From assembly GCA_002292365.1 (NCBI GenBank), contig DBBU01000009.1:88063-103427 (forward strand): DNA of 15,365 nucleotides. The letters run 5' to 3'. This stretch comes from Flammeovirgaceae bacterium UBA976 (lineage in GTDB: Bacteria; Bacteroidota; Bacteroidia; Cytophagales; Cyclobacteriaceae). The stretch's first letter is position 1, and the number at the start of each line of letters is the position of its first letter. The position numbers and the translations under genes were made by a program. Of the stretch, positions 1 to 9,051 are shown piece by piece. The notes under the pieces are model-generated. The model had not been told where the DNA came from, did not search any database, and was given only the letters and a program-made list of their open reading frames with translations.

Positions 1-238
1 ATCAAGAGCTTATTGATAGTAGCACTATGCAGTCAGCGCTACCTCCAAAAACTGCCATCACATAAGATCCTTTCACCCAAGCTGGAAGGTGCATGAAATA
101 ATTTTATATCTCAAGAGCTTACGCCATCTTATCCAATTCAGACTGGTAGACTTGAACTAAATACTGATGAAGTCCTGTAATATTCCAGATGAGAGCCAGG
201 CTGCTGATGATCAAATACCTTTTAGAAGTATTATTCAT
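1..238 (-). pseudogene. Decayed small membrane protein gene, cut by the left window edge
   Basis: Reading the minus strand from an ATG at 238-236, one frame stays protein-like almost to the window edge. It begins MNNTSKRYLIISSLALIWN, a hydrophobic segment followed by a Y/Q-rich stretch, and later gives LPAWVKGSYVMAVFGG and a second hydrophobic stretch. The frame is interrupted by TAA at 121-119, TAA at 106-104 and TGA at 4-2. The pattern (N-terminal membrane helix, a PAW motif, then an AVFGG-type helix) resembles small uncharacterised multi-pass membrane proteins of Bacteroidota that I know only loosely, so no function is assigned. The undisturbed frame on both sides of the stops argues for recent loss of a real gene rather than chance. 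The 3' part lies outside the window, so full length is unknown. It is divergent from the next decayed membrane gene at 467. Confidence 0.6.
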
Positions 239-466
239 GGTTTTATTTTCTATAAAACTTTAGTTAAAAAATTCCTTTTTTATAAAGCATGGGCACAGGT
301 TTTAATACGTTATGTTTTATTATTAATTTAATTGAGATATTAAGAGGTCATCAGGCTATCGGTCAGATGGTTCGCATGATTGAATAATTATGAAATGTGC
401 TAACTTTAATGGGAGTTATATTATTGAACCATGATTTATTACAAATTCAATGAAAAACAGATAAAT

Positions 467-833
467 ATGAATTTAAAAAAGTATTTTCAAAATTGGAGCC
501 CTCGTCATGTTGATCAATGGGCTCGGTGCACTCTTTGCTACTGATATGTTTATGGAATCGGTAAGCTTTGAAATATCTCCTTCCTTATTAGCTCTAGATC
601 AACTTATGGGAGTTGCTTTTTTAGTGATGGCACTCATTGCATGAAAAACCGCTGATTTGGCCAATGATGCCTTGCCAGCTTTTGGGAAAATATATGCCAT
701 AACGCAAGGGATGTAGGTACCCATCATTGGATATCATATAGCTATAGGTGCCGCAGCGGGTTAAACGGCCTATGCTAATGTAGGTATTACCGCTGCCTTA
801 GGTGTACTTTTCTTTTTTTACAGCAAAAATTAA
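467..833 (+). pseudogene. Decayed small multi-pass membrane protein (frameshift plus three stops)
   Basis: Reading from ATG 467 gives MNLKK. One base seems to be missing from the A-run at 475-480, because restoring one A joins it to the frame that continues to a natural TAA at 831-833. That frame reads KIGALVMLINGLGALFATD, then a second hydrophobic block (LLALDQLMGVAFLVMALIA), a loop (DALPAFGKIYA), a third (IIGYHIAIGAAAG) and a last (GITAALGVLFFFYSKN). The restored product would be about 121 residues with around four membrane segments. In-frame stops lie at 642 (TGA), 714 (TAG) and 762 (TAA); the first two could be one-base changes from TGG (Trp), which suits a membrane protein. I see no catalytic motif. 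It resembles small uncharacterised Bacteroidota membrane proteins. A homopolymer sequencing error could explain the frameshift but not the three stops. Confidence 0.72.
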
Positions 834-839
834 TATAGC

Positions 840-880
840 AGTGAGGAGTAGGCGACCAACAACTGCCTACCACTTCTTAT
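840..880. terminator. Possible hairpin terminator between converging genes
   Basis: GTAGGC at 848-853 pairs exactly with GCCTAC at 865-870 across an 11-nt loop. AGTG at 840-843 can add to the stem with CACT at 871-874 if four bases bulge. It sits between the 3' end of the decayed plus-strand gene and the 3' end of the minus-strand oxidoreductase gene, where a bidirectional terminator would fit. The trailing T-run is poor, so this is only a candidate. Confidence 0.3.
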
Positions 881-928
881 TAAAAATGGAAGAGATCGGC
901 TGCATTTTTACCCTTATATTGAGGATAT

Positions 929-2041
929 TCAAAGTTTGATTGTTTCTGCTAGTTTTTTACCAACTAGATTACCCATTGCTACACCCATTCCCCCCAATCG
1001 GACGCCGCAGTAAAGTTGATCAGAAAAAATTTTTATCAATGGTATTTTTTGATTTCCTACACCCATGATGCCGCTCCAACGATCATCAATTTCAAAAGGA
1101 GTTTGTGGTAAGATGACGGATTTTAAAAGTTTTGAGAGGGTCTCCTGTATAGGTGCATTTAAACCAAATTCGGAAGTTGTTTCTCTTTTCAAGTCCAATT
1201 GACGACCGCCACCAAATAAAATTCTATCATTGATGTTTCGAAAGTAATAATAGCCTTTATCCATATGAAAGGTGCCCTTGATCGCTAGATTTTTGATTTT
1301 ATGAGTAATCAATACTTGAGCTCGCGCAGGTACTACCGAAATATTTAAAAGCTGATTGGCAAAACCATTAGTCGCTACGATGATCTTTTTTCCCTGAATT
1401 TCAAAATCATTTTGAAGATAGACTTTGCCATCAGTAGATGTTTTATTTACATTCATACTTGTCAGAATATGAGCACCTAAACCTATGGCCTTTTTGATTA
1501 AGGCATCCATCATTTTTCCTGTATCTATTTGTCCTTCAAAGGGATTAAAAAAGCAGTGATGATGTACATTTCCAAAGCCAAACGGAGTGGCCTGCTCAAC
1601 AAAAGCGGGTGCATCAAAAACAGGAAATAAAAGCTGATTGATATGTTCTAAACGCTCATGACAGTTGTTAAATAAGGGGAGATCTTGTTCTAAAAAAAGC
1701 TCATAGCCTCCATGGCATTCGTAACCAATCTGCTCATCCCCAAGTAGAGTCCTTATTGAATTCAATCCTTCCCAACGCAACCTAATCAGATCAATCACTT
1801 CCTCTGGACTGTGGTTATCTAGATCATGGATGAGCTCTGAAAGACTTCCAAAACAGGCAAATCCTGCATTTTTAGTACTTCCTCCTTGTGGCAAGATACC
1901 TTTTTCGAGAATCAAAACTTTATGATGAGGTTTAGATTTTAGTATGTGAATTGCCGTACTTAACCCAACAATACCACTACCAATAATGATGACATCCAGA
2001 TTCTCAAACCATTGATTTCTTTCCCAATAACTGAAATTCAT
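929..2041 (-). CDS. FAD-dependent oxidoreductase, DAO (glycine/D-amino-acid oxidase-like) family
   Basis: A 370-residue soluble flavoprotein. Near the N-terminus, after MNFSYWERNQWFENLDV, lies the dinucleotide-binding glycine motif GSGIVG (residues 21-26), followed by the acidic strand end LILEKG that usually contacts the FAD ribose. The stretch LPQGGSTKNAGFACFG is typical of the DAO superfamily. The C-terminal part has DRWSGIMGVG and LYCGVRLGGMGVAMGN, which close the FAD site. Family members oxidise the C-N bond of amino acids or secondary amines; the substrate cannot be read here. I chose the ATG at 2041-2039 because family members I recall start at an MxFSYWE-like sequence. The open frame runs back to a GTG at 2092, which would add 17 residues (387 in total). 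It stands alone: the upstream neighbour, aconitase, is divergent across about 325 bp, and the downstream neighbour is a convergent pseudogene. Confidence 0.85.
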   Translation of the reverse strand: MNFSYWERNQWFENLDVIIIGSGIVGLSTAIHILKSKPHHKVLILEKGILPQGGSTKNAGFACFGSLSELIHDLDNHSPEEVIDLIRLRWEGLNSIRTLLGDEQIGYECHGGYELFLEQDLPLFNNCHERLEHINQLLFPVFDAPAFVEQATPFGFGNVHHHCFFNPFEGQIDTGKMMDALIKKAIGLGAHILTSMNVNKTSTDGKVYLQNDFEIQGKKIIVATNGFANQLLNISVVPARAQVLITHKIKNLAIKGTFHMDKGYYYFRNINDRILFGGGRQLDLKRETTSEFGLNAPIQETLSKLLKSVILPQTPFEIDDRWSGIMGVGNQKIPLIKIFSDQLYCGVRLGGMGVAMGNLVGKKLAETIKL

Positions 2042-2294
2042 AATTCTTTCAAGGTCTTCTTCAAGTACAAATTTAGACGAATCAGAATACACGACCTAAA
2101 ATCTAAAAAATCATTGAATTTTATATGATAAGAATAGACTTATGATAAATATATGCCTAACTTTTAAATGTGTAGGATCGCTGCTGCCCAAGATCATTAA
2201 AAAATCTTTCCTCTTCATGAATTTCTAAGCCATTAAGGATATTTTTTAAATATCTTTATTAAAAAAACGGACGTGATAAATAAAACGGGAGGAC

Positions 2295-2327
2295 TTGTAG
2301 ACATTTTTTTTTTATTAGATATCTTCG
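2295..2327 (+). promoter_or_regulatory. Candidate Bacteroidota-type promoter of the aconitase gene
   Basis: TTG at 2295-2297 and TATCTTCG at 2320-2327 resemble the Bacteroidota -33 (TTG) and -7 (TAnnTTTG) elements, with one mismatch in the latter. The 22-nt spacer is slightly long, and the -7 element ends 39 bp before the aconitase ATG. A run of ten T lies inside the spacer (2304-2313). The match is suggestive only. Confidence 0.3.
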
Positions 2328-2366
2328 CATTGTTAATCAAATGAACGCTGCTAAAACTTACACATT

Positions 2367-4631
2367 ATGGTATTTGATATTGAAATGATCAAAAAGGTTT
2401 ATCAAACAATTTCGGAAAGGGTTGAAAAGGCCAAAGCATTGAATGAACGACCATTAACTTTATCAGAGAAAATACTTTATTCACATTTGTTTAAAAGAGA
2501 ACCTAACGAGGTTTTCAAAAGAGGTGATTCATATGTCAATTTTGCTCCTGATCGCATCGCCTTACAAGATGCGACGGCCCAAATGGCTTTGCTTCAATTT
2601 ATGCAAGCAGGCAAAAAGAGGGTTGAAGCTCCCACCACCGTACATTGTGACCATTTGATTCAAGCCAAAATGGGTGCTGGTACCGATTTACAAAATGCGC
2701 TGAATACAAGCAATGAAGTTTTTAACTTTTTGGAGGCTGTATCCAACAAATATGGCATAGGATTTTGGAAACCTGGTGCAGGAATCATTCACCAAGTGGT
2801 TCTTGAAAATTATGCATTTCCAGGAGGTTTGATGATAGGTACGGATTCACACACGGTAAATGCAGGAGGTTTAGGTATGTTGGCGATAGGGGTTGGAGGC
2901 GCAGATGCCGTAGATGTCATGGCAGGCATGGCTTGGGAATTGAAATTCCCAAAATTAATAGGAGTTAAATTAACGGGAAAGCTAAGCGGTTGGACTGCGC
3001 CCAAAGATGTGATCTCTAAAGTAGCAGGTATATTAACGGTCAAAGGAGGTACGGGTGCCATCGTGGAATACTTTGGAGAAGGAGCCAAAATACTTTCTTG
3101 TACAGGTAAAGGCACCATTTGTAATATGGGTGCAGAGATAGGGGCTACTACCTCTACTTTTGGTTATGATGAGGCCATGGAACGATATTTAAGAGCGACC
3201 GGCCGTGCAGAAATTGCTGGCTTAGCCAATGAGGTAAAGGAATATTTGACAGGAGATGACGAGGTCTACGCGAATCCTGAAAATTATTTTGATCAAGTCA
3301 TTAAAATCAATCTCTCAGAACTTGAGCCACATGTAAACGGTCCATTTACACCCGATTTAGCAACACCGGTATCTGAAATGCGTGAAAAGGCTAAGAAACA
3401 TGATTGGCCCATGAAAGTAGAGTGGGGATTGATAGGTTCTTGTACCAACTCTTCCTATGAAGATATATCAAGGGCAGCTTCCATTGCCGCACAAGCAGTA
3501 TCAAAGGGATTAAAACCCGCTGCTGAATTTGGAATTAATCCCGGCTCAGAGCTTGTTCGATATACCATAGAAAGAGATGGCTTTATCAAGACCTTCGAAG
3601 ATCTAGGTACAAAAATATTTACCAATGCTTGTGGTCCATGCATAGGCCAATGGTCTCGGTCTGGCGCCGATAAGAAAGAAAAAAATACAATAGTACATTC
3701 TTTTAACAGGAATTTTTCAAAAAGAAATGATGGAAATCCCAATACCCATGCCTTTGTAACCTCTCCAGAGATGGTCGCTGCCTTGGCAATATCTGGTGAC
3801 TTGGGATTCAATCCAATCACCGATACTTTGACCAATGACAAGGGGGAACAAGTCAAGCTTGATGAACCTACAGGATGGGAATTACCGCCTCAGGGTTTTG
3901 ATGTTGAAGATGCAGGCTATTTGGCCCCGGCCCAAGATGGCTCAAGCGTTGAGATCAAAGTAAGTCCTGATTCAAAAAGGTTGCAACTTTTGGAAGGCTT
4001 CGCTTCCTGGAATGGAGAAAATATCATAGGCGCCAAACTGCTGATCAAAGCCAAAGGAAAATGCACCACTGATCATATTTCCATGGCAGGTCCATGGTTG
4101 AAATACAGAGGTCACATCGACAACATTGCCAACAATACCCTTACAGGAGCAACCAACGCTTTTAATGATGCGGTTGATAAAGTTAAGAACCAGCTAACTG
4201 GATTAGTTGGAACCGTTCCGGATACTCAGCGCGCTTATAAAGCTGCTGGCATCCCCACGATCGTGGTAGGAGATCAAAATTATGGGGAAGGTTCTTCTAG
4301 AGAGCACGCTGCTATGCAACCTCGTCATTTAGGCGTTTGTGCGGTTTTGGTTAAGTCTTTTGCTCGAATTCATGAAACCAATTTGAAAAAGCAAGGAATG
4401 TTGGCTTTAACTTTCAATTCTGAAAATGATTACGATAAAATTCAAGAGGATGACAGTTTTGATTTCTTAGACTTGAGTAATTTTTCACCTGAAAAACCTC
4501 TGACTATCCGGGCAAGCCATCAGGATGGGAGTGAGGATTTAATTACAGTGAATCATACCTACAACGAAAGTCAAATTAAATGGTTTAAAGCAGGTTCAGC
4601 ATTGAATTTGCTTAAATTACAACATAATTAA
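2367..4631 (+). CDS. acn: Aconitate hydratase (mitochondrial-type aconitase)
   Basis: A full-length, 754-residue TCA-cycle enzyme that isomerises citrate to isocitrate through cis-aconitate in the cytoplasm. The [4Fe-4S] cluster ligands are visible: Cys359 in [10 protein letters not shown] and Cys422/Cys425 in [10 protein letters not shown], almost the same numbering as porcine mitochondrial aconitase (358, 421, 424). The N-terminal domains carry substrate-site motifs such as [23 protein letters not shown] and [17 protein letters not shown]. After a linker at about 500-560, the C-terminal swivel domain shows [13 protein letters not shown] and [15 protein letters not shown], the latter with the conserved Ser-Arg pair. 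Length and order match the mitochondrial-type form common in Bacteroidota rather than AcnB. The ATG at 2367 gives the usual MxFDIxMIKKVY start. It is monocistronic: the upstream gene is divergent, the downstream gene is convergent, and no partner TCA gene is in the window. Confidence 0.97.
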   Translation: MVFDIEMIKKVYQTISERVEKAKALNERPLTLSEKILYSHLFKREPNEVFKRGDSYVNFAPDRIALQDATAQMALLQFMQAGKKRVEAPTTVHCDHLIQAKMGAGTDLQNALNTSNEVFNFLEAVSNKYGIGFWKPGAGIIHQVVLENYAFPGGLMIGTDSHTVNAGGLGMLAIGVGGADAVDVMAGMAWELKFPKLIGVKLTGKLSGWTAPKDVISKVAGILTVKGGTGAIVEYFGEGAKILSCTGKGTICNMGAEIGATTSTFGYDEAMERYLRATGRAEIAGLANEVKEYLTGDDEVYANPENYFDQVIKINLSELEPHVNGPFTPDLATPVSEMREKAKKHDWPMKVEWGLIGSCTNSSYEDISRAASIAAQAVSKGLKPAAEFGINPGSELVRYTIERDGFIKTFEDLGTKIFTNACGPCIGQWSRSGADKKEKNTIVHSFNRNFSKRNDGNPNTHAFVTSPEMVAALAISGDLGFNPITDTLTNDKGEQVKLDEPTGWELPPQGFDVEDAGYLAPAQDGSSVEIKVSPDSKRLQLLEGFASWNGENIIGAKLLIKAKGKCTTDHISMAGPWLKYRGHIDNIANNTLTGATNAFNDAVDKVKNQLTGLVGTVPDTQRAYKAAGIPTIVVGDQNYGEGSSREHAAMQPRHLGVCAVLVKSFARIHETNLKKQGMLALTFNSENDYDKIQEDDSFDFLDLSNFSPEKPLTIRASHQDGSEDLITVNHTYNESQIKWFKAGSALNLLKLQHN

Positions 4632-4862
4632 TTCCAAAAGGTTATTATAGATGTGCTTGAAGTTAGGGAGGCATTTGATCGCAACTAGATTAAACAACAG
4701 AATATCATTTTCGGGTACAAAGTCTTGTCACAGAGTTATTAATTAAAAGAGCGTTTATGAAGTGCCATGACTCTTTCAGATATGAGAGTGATTCCCTAAG
4801 AAGCAATAAAATGAATTAAGATAATTTGAAATCTAAAGAATGCACTTTCACTTCAATAAACG

Positions 4863-5636
4863 CTATCTTTTCGCGTCTCTTTTAAAAGCTATTTTTTGAG
4901 CTGAGGACGCTTCTGGATCAAAATAATATCCTCCTGAATCAAATCCTTTCAAATCTTCTGGATCACTTATCTCATGGTCAACAATGTATTTAGACATCAT
5001 TCCTCTTGCTTTTTTAGCAAAAAATGAGATGATTTTGTAATGATCATTTTTGAAGTCTTTAAACTCGACATCTATGACATCAGCCGGAAACTCCTTTTTA
5101 TTTACCGATTTAAAATATTCATTTGAAGCCAAATTGACAATAATATTATCATTTTGCGCCCTAAGATCTTCCAATAATAAATTCATTATTTTTGTATCCC
5201 AATAATCATAAAGAGTCTTGTAATCATCAAAAGCAAGTTGAGTACTCATTTCTAGTCTATAAGGCTGAATCAAATCTAGAGGTCTCAGTAAACCATATAA
5301 GCCAGAAAGAATTCGAAGATGCTTTTGAGCAAAATTAATTTTTTGAGCATCAAATGTAGGCGCTTGTAAGCCTTGATAGACATCTCCATTAAAGGCAAAA
5401 ATGGCAGGTTGATTATGCTCTACAGAAGGATCCTTTTCAAAATCATGATATCGCTGGACATTTAATGTGGCCAAAGAAGTACTGATACCCATCAATTTTT
5501 CAATATCCTTAACAGATTTTTTCCGTAAGATAGTGATAAGTTCATGGGTGCATTCCAAGAGTCTAGGCTGCGTCACTTGAATATCGTATCTTGAAGCAAA
5601 GTCAAGATTTTTAGCTGGGGAAACTACTATAATCAT
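4863..5636 (-). CDS. yaaA: Peroxide stress protein YaaA (UPF0246/DUF328)
   Basis: A 257-residue protein of the normal family length. It starts with MIIVVSPAKNLDF, whose SPAKxLDF motif is diagnostic of YaaA. Other conserved family blocks are FNGDVYQGL, LSGLYGLLRPLDLIQPYRLEM and NLASNEYFK, followed by the lysine-rich C-terminal half (FFAKKARGMMSKYI). In E. coli, YaaA is induced by OxyR and protects against hydrogen peroxide by lowering free intracellular iron; it also binds DNA. The same role is inferred here from family membership. The ATG at 5636-5634 needs no adjustment, as the motif begins at residue 6. It is co-directional with the large regulator gene upstream, but 195 bp apart, so probably separately transcribed. 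The 231 bp between it and the convergent aconitase gene hold no supported feature. Confidence 0.95.
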   Translation of the reverse strand: MIIVVSPAKNLDFASRYDIQVTQPRLLECTHELITILRKKSVKDIEKLMGISTSLATLNVQRYHDFEKDPSVEHNQPAIFAFNGDVYQGLQAPTFDAQKINFAQKHLRILSGLYGLLRPLDLIQPYRLEMSTQLAFDDYKTLYDYWDTKIMNLLLEDLRAQNDNIIVNLASNEYFKSVNKKEFPADVIDVEFKDFKNDHYKIISFFAKKARGMMSKYIVDHEISDPEDLKGFDSGGYYFDPEASSAQKIAFKRDAKR

Positions 5637-5831
5637 ACAGTAAAATTACTAATCAATCCCCAAATGGGTCAATACTATGGCTGATTTTTTTAAGTATCTA
5701 AATGAATCAAAAAAAAAGACGCACATCAAAAAGTTAATTAAAGTGAGATCAATGAAGTATTTTTTCTCTAAAATTGTAAGAATACGCTCTTGAACGAGGG
5801 TTGCATGGGGTCATCATTATTTTCTAAACAT

Positions 5832-8765
5832 TCATTGAATTTTCATTAAAAAATCTATCAAATTTTCCTCTTTTTTTAATCTTAGTTTTTTTCTTAACCG
5901 ATAGCGCGACATTTCAATAGCTCTAGTGCTTACATGACTCAAATTTGCAATTTCTTTTGTACTTAAGTTCATTTTAAGGTAGACCGACAATCGAACTTCT
6001 GAGGAACTGATATCCGGATATTGTGAGATGAGCTTTTTGGTGAATCCGTCATTTACTTCATTGAAATGCAATTCAAATTTCCCCCAATGGTTTTCTTTGC
6101 TTTTGTTATTTTCAATTTCTTTGACTATTTGTTTAAGTTTGGGTTTAATCTTATTCCCTTCGGGGCTCAGCATCAATTCATTGATATCTCTTTGTATGTT
6201 TTGAAGGAATTTATTCTTATCCAGTAAGTGCATAGTAGTACTGGCTAATTGCTTTTTTTTATGTCGGATTTCTGTTGTGAGCTTATCGTTTTTCAGTTGA
6301 TTAATTTCTTCTTTTGATTTTTCGGATACCTCTTTCAATTGCCGGTCTTGAGTGATCAATGCGTTCTCTTGCTTAGAAATGATTTTTTTATTTTTTCTGC
6401 TTGAATAGATTAACCAAAATAAAACTCCTAAGAACATGGATAAATAAAATAAATTCATTCGAGTGGTCCGGTACCAAGGTGGGAGAATGCTAAATCTATA
6501 GGAACTGATGTCAGAAAGTTTGCCTTCTATGTTTTTTGACTCAACCTCAAAAATATAATCCCCTTCATAAAGATTGGTATACTCTTTTTGGGCAGTACGA
6601 GTCCAGAGCGACCACTCTTCTTCATAGCCTTTTAATCGATATCTGAACATAGGAGGTCTTTCGTCATATTCGAGTGCCGAGAAGCTAAAGTGAATGGCAT
6701 TGTCACCATAGGCGATGCTTGGAATACTTACTTGAGGTTGATGCTTAACAAGTGCATCATTTGAAATGAAATTACCGTAAAAAAGTGTTGAATCAGTATT
6801 TGATAAGGTAATTTTCCTGATGACTACCTCAAATGCTTTATCAACGGGTGAAATATAGGATTTGTCGTATACAATAAACCCATCACGAGCGGCGAATAAT
6901 ATTTCATCGTCTGATTGAATTGCTATTTTCTCCAAGTCATCATTAAAGAGTCGGTGAATTTTATTAAAAGTTTGCTTATCAAGCTCATATTTCCAATCCG
7001 TTTTTTTCAACATTCCTGAGTATTCATCACTAATAAAGAAAAGATCACCAAAATTATCCTCTGATAAATATTTAATATTAGTTTTTGAATCCATAACCTC
7101 ATTGATTTGTTTATCAAGAGTGAATGTGTCTCGCGTGTAGTCATAGCGATAAGCTCCTTCAGTGGTTGTAAAGATATTTTCTCCATTAATATGAAAAACA
7201 TTTATTCCTAAATTAGAAGGAAAACCATTCGATTGATCATAGCGTTTTATAGCCGTCAAACTGTCATAAGTTTCGGTGAAATTAAAAGCGTACACACCTT
7301 TATATCCATGACTCATCCAAAGCGTTTTATGCTGATCAAAGGCCATGATTCTACTTGATTCTGAAAACCCAGATAAGTATTTTTTTACCCGCCAATCCCC
7401 TTGTTGCTTTTGCATTAAAAATAATCCGGCATAACCACCTCCAATGGCTATATGAGGATTATCTGTACCTACGAATGTCCACCAACCCACACCTCCAGAT
7501 ACTTCGATAGCTTGGGTTCTTTTTATTTGATAAGCCCCCCCATGGCAACCTACCAAAATATCTCCATTTATTTCTTGAATGCTGTAAACCTGTCCTTCTA
7601 TACCTCTGATTTTTTTTAATGATCTAGCTTCCTCTTTTTCATTGTGCGAAATGCTGTACAGTCCATTGCTGGTCCCCAAATAAGTATAGTCAGTGGTAGT
7701 AAAAGCTGCATAGCCCGTACCTGATAAGCCCATATTATCGTTTAAGTATCGAAAGGGAGCATTCCATTCTATTTTGGCAATATCATTATTTTGTCCCACC
7801 CATAGATTACCGAATACATCTTCAAAAACATCATGTATAGCTTTCGAACTAAGGCCTTTACCCTCAGTAAAATGATGGATTAAGGAACCCTCTGCAGTCA
7901 GGAGGTAAAGACCATTTGTATGGGTACCTATCGCAAAAGAACCATCTCTCAAGCGTTTAGTAACTAGAATTTCATGTTCAGAAAATATCGTTGTGAAATG
8001 GGGTGCCCAAGGTAAGACTTTATACTTTCCTACTAAGAAAATACCCTGATCATTAGTGCTGACCAGATTAAAACGTTCGTTGTAGGTACACATACCTCGT
8101 ACTTCTTTATTTGCAAAAAATGACCCTTGATTGGTAAGTGTCCATTTATCTTTATCAAGATAAAGTAATCCTAGATCCATTACTTGATTATAAATTTTAT
8201 CATTTAAAACGAATGATTTAACGTTTAACTTAACAAAAGGGGTAAAGGTGATTTGATTATTCGCATAGAAAAGTATTCCTTTCACATTGGAAAACGCAAT
8301 ACCATCGTTAAGTGGGAAAATATTCCATATGTCGTCAAATTCTTTGTGATTTTTTGGAATTAAATGCTTTAAAGAGTGATACGTATATTTACCTTTGTCA
8401 TCGGGCCATAAATAGCCAATCTCATTTTGTGTACCCACATAAATCTTCCCATTAATCGCTGGGAATATAGATCTGACCCTGTCGTTACCGTTAATGATGT
8501 GTTTTCGCCATTGACTCCCATCATACTCTAGAACGCCCTTATTATTACCAACTAAAATAAAACCTCGATGGTCCTGCTTGATCTTATAATTTAGGATGCC
8601 CGCATGGTACTCCTCAGGAGAGAAATGTTCTATTAATGGAAAGCCTAACGAGGTCATTTGCCCTAATGAAACTATAGAGTGAAATACGAAAAATATTAAA
8701 AGAACTAAAGAGCCAAAATGACACTTACGCCTAAGGATGTATCTACATTCAGTTATTTGGTACAT
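5832..8765 (-). CDS. Transmembrane one-component regulator: sensor propeller, Y_Y_Y domain, LuxR-type HTH
   Basis: A 977-residue membrane-spanning regulator. The N-terminus has a hydrophobic export or anchor segment (FGSLVLLIFFVFHSIVSLG). The periplasmic part opens with PLIEHFSPEEYHAG and repeats of the kind GNNKGVLEYDG and DVFEDVFGNLWVGQNND, which mark two-component-regulator propeller blades (about 45-380, probably more beyond). A triple-tyrosine (Y_Y_Y) domain lies at about 690-765 (FRYRLKGYEEEWSLW, SYRFSILPPWY), followed by a membrane helix at about 772-789 (FYLSMFLGVLFWLIYSS). Inside the cell come a lysine/glutamate-rich coiled coil (about 790-900) and a C-terminal LuxR-like helix-turn-helix (STKEIANLSHVSTRAIEMSRYRLRKKL, about 934-960). 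There is no histidine kinase or receiver domain, so binding of an outside ligand must act directly on the HTH. Such proteins often control polysaccharide-use genes in Bacteroidota. The divergent GH5 glycanase is the natural target candidate, by position only. Confidence 0.93.
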   Translation of the reverse strand: MYQITECRYILRRKCHFGSLVLLIFFVFHSIVSLGQMTSLGFPLIEHFSPEEYHAGILNYKIKQDHRGFILVGNNKGVLEYDGSQWRKHIINGNDRVRSIFPAINGKIYVGTQNEIGYLWPDDKGKYTYHSLKHLIPKNHKEFDDIWNIFPLNDGIAFSNVKGILFYANNQITFTPFVKLNVKSFVLNDKIYNQVMDLGLLYLDKDKWTLTNQGSFFANKEVRGMCTYNERFNLVSTNDQGIFLVGKYKVLPWAPHFTTIFSEHEILVTKRLRDGSFAIGTHTNGLYLLTAEGSLIHHFTEGKGLSSKAIHDVFEDVFGNLWVGQNNDIAKIEWNAPFRYLNDNMGLSGTGYAAFTTTDYTYLGTSNGLYSISHNEKEEARSLKKIRGIEGQVYSIQEINGDILVGCHGGAYQIKRTQAIEVSGGVGWWTFVGTDNPHIAIGGGYAGLFLMQKQQGDWRVKKYLSGFSESSRIMAFDQHKTLWMSHGYKGVYAFNFTETYDSLTAIKRYDQSNGFPSNLGINVFHINGENIFTTTEGAYRYDYTRDTFTLDKQINEVMDSKTNIKYLSEDNFGDLFFISDEYSGMLKKTDWKYELDKQTFNKIHRLFNDDLEKIAIQSDDEILFAARDGFIVYDKSYISPVDKAFEVVIRKITLSNTDSTLFYGNFISNDALVKHQPQVSIPSIAYGDNAIHFSFSALEYDERPPMFRYRLKGYEEEWSLWTRTAQKEYTNLYEGDYIFEVESKNIEGKLSDISSYRFSILPPWYRTTRMNLFYLSMFLGVLFWLIYSSRKNKKIISKQENALITQDRQLKEVSEKSKEEINQLKNDKLTTEIRHKKKQLASTTMHLLDKNKFLQNIQRDINELMLSPEGNKIKPKLKQIVKEIENNKSKENHWGKFELHFNEVNDGFTKKLISQYPDISSSEVRLSVYLKMNLSTKEIANLSHVSTRAIEMSRYRLRKKLRLKKEENLIDFLMKIQ

Positions 8766-9051
8766 TATGTGTATTAAAAAATGGTAAAATAACCTATAAA
8801 ATTGATATGAACTGATATTTTGAAAATATTTGTGAGGTATTGTGAAAGTAAATAATTAAAATAGTGAGTATATGTAGTATTCAGTTTAATAATTACTTAC
8901 TGCATTAATTTTATTTTTGTTTTGGATGCTTTAGAGAAAAAACTCTTTTTTAAGCCTGTTTTTTTAGTTTATTAATTTCATTATTATAAATTAAAATTTT
9001 ACAAACTAATCTGTATAAACAGATAAAGTAATATCATAAAAGAATACTAAA
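8766..9051. promoter_or_regulatory. Divergent promoter region between the regulator and the GH5 glycanase
   Basis: These 286 bp separate the start codons of two divergent genes and must hold both promoters. The stretch is very AT-rich, with no ORF of note and no RNA gene that I recognise. I found no clean TTG/TAnnTTTG pair for either direction. The one clear structured element is the dyad at 9009-9024. Confidence 0.5.
9009..9024. promoter_or_regulatory. 6-4-6 dyad (candidate operator) upstream of the GH5 glycanase
   Basis: ATCTGT (9009-9014), the spacer ATAA, and ACAGAT (9019-9024) form a perfect inverted repeat 27 bp before the glycanase ATG. LuxR/FixJ-type HTH proteins bind as dimers to such dyads, and the divergent gene encodes one. 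Binding is inference; a chance AT-rich dyad is possible. Confidence 0.35.

Noticed and set aside
289..387. A 32-codon plus-strand ORF ending GHQAIGQMVRMIE, faintly like the CsoR/FrmR metal-sensor helix.
   Set aside because: Too short, with two stops directly after it and no Cys/His metal ligands visible. Similarity rests on a few residues.
2810..3856. Minus-strand open frames of 102 and 133 codons inside the aconitase gene.
   Set aside because: Antisense shadows of a well-identified gene; no family features.
4632..4862. The frame after aconitase reads some protein-like pieces (VIIDVLEVREAFDRN) between stops.
   Set aside because: About seven stops in 75 codons is what random AT-rich DNA gives, and no family is recognisable. 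I see nothing supportable in this gap.
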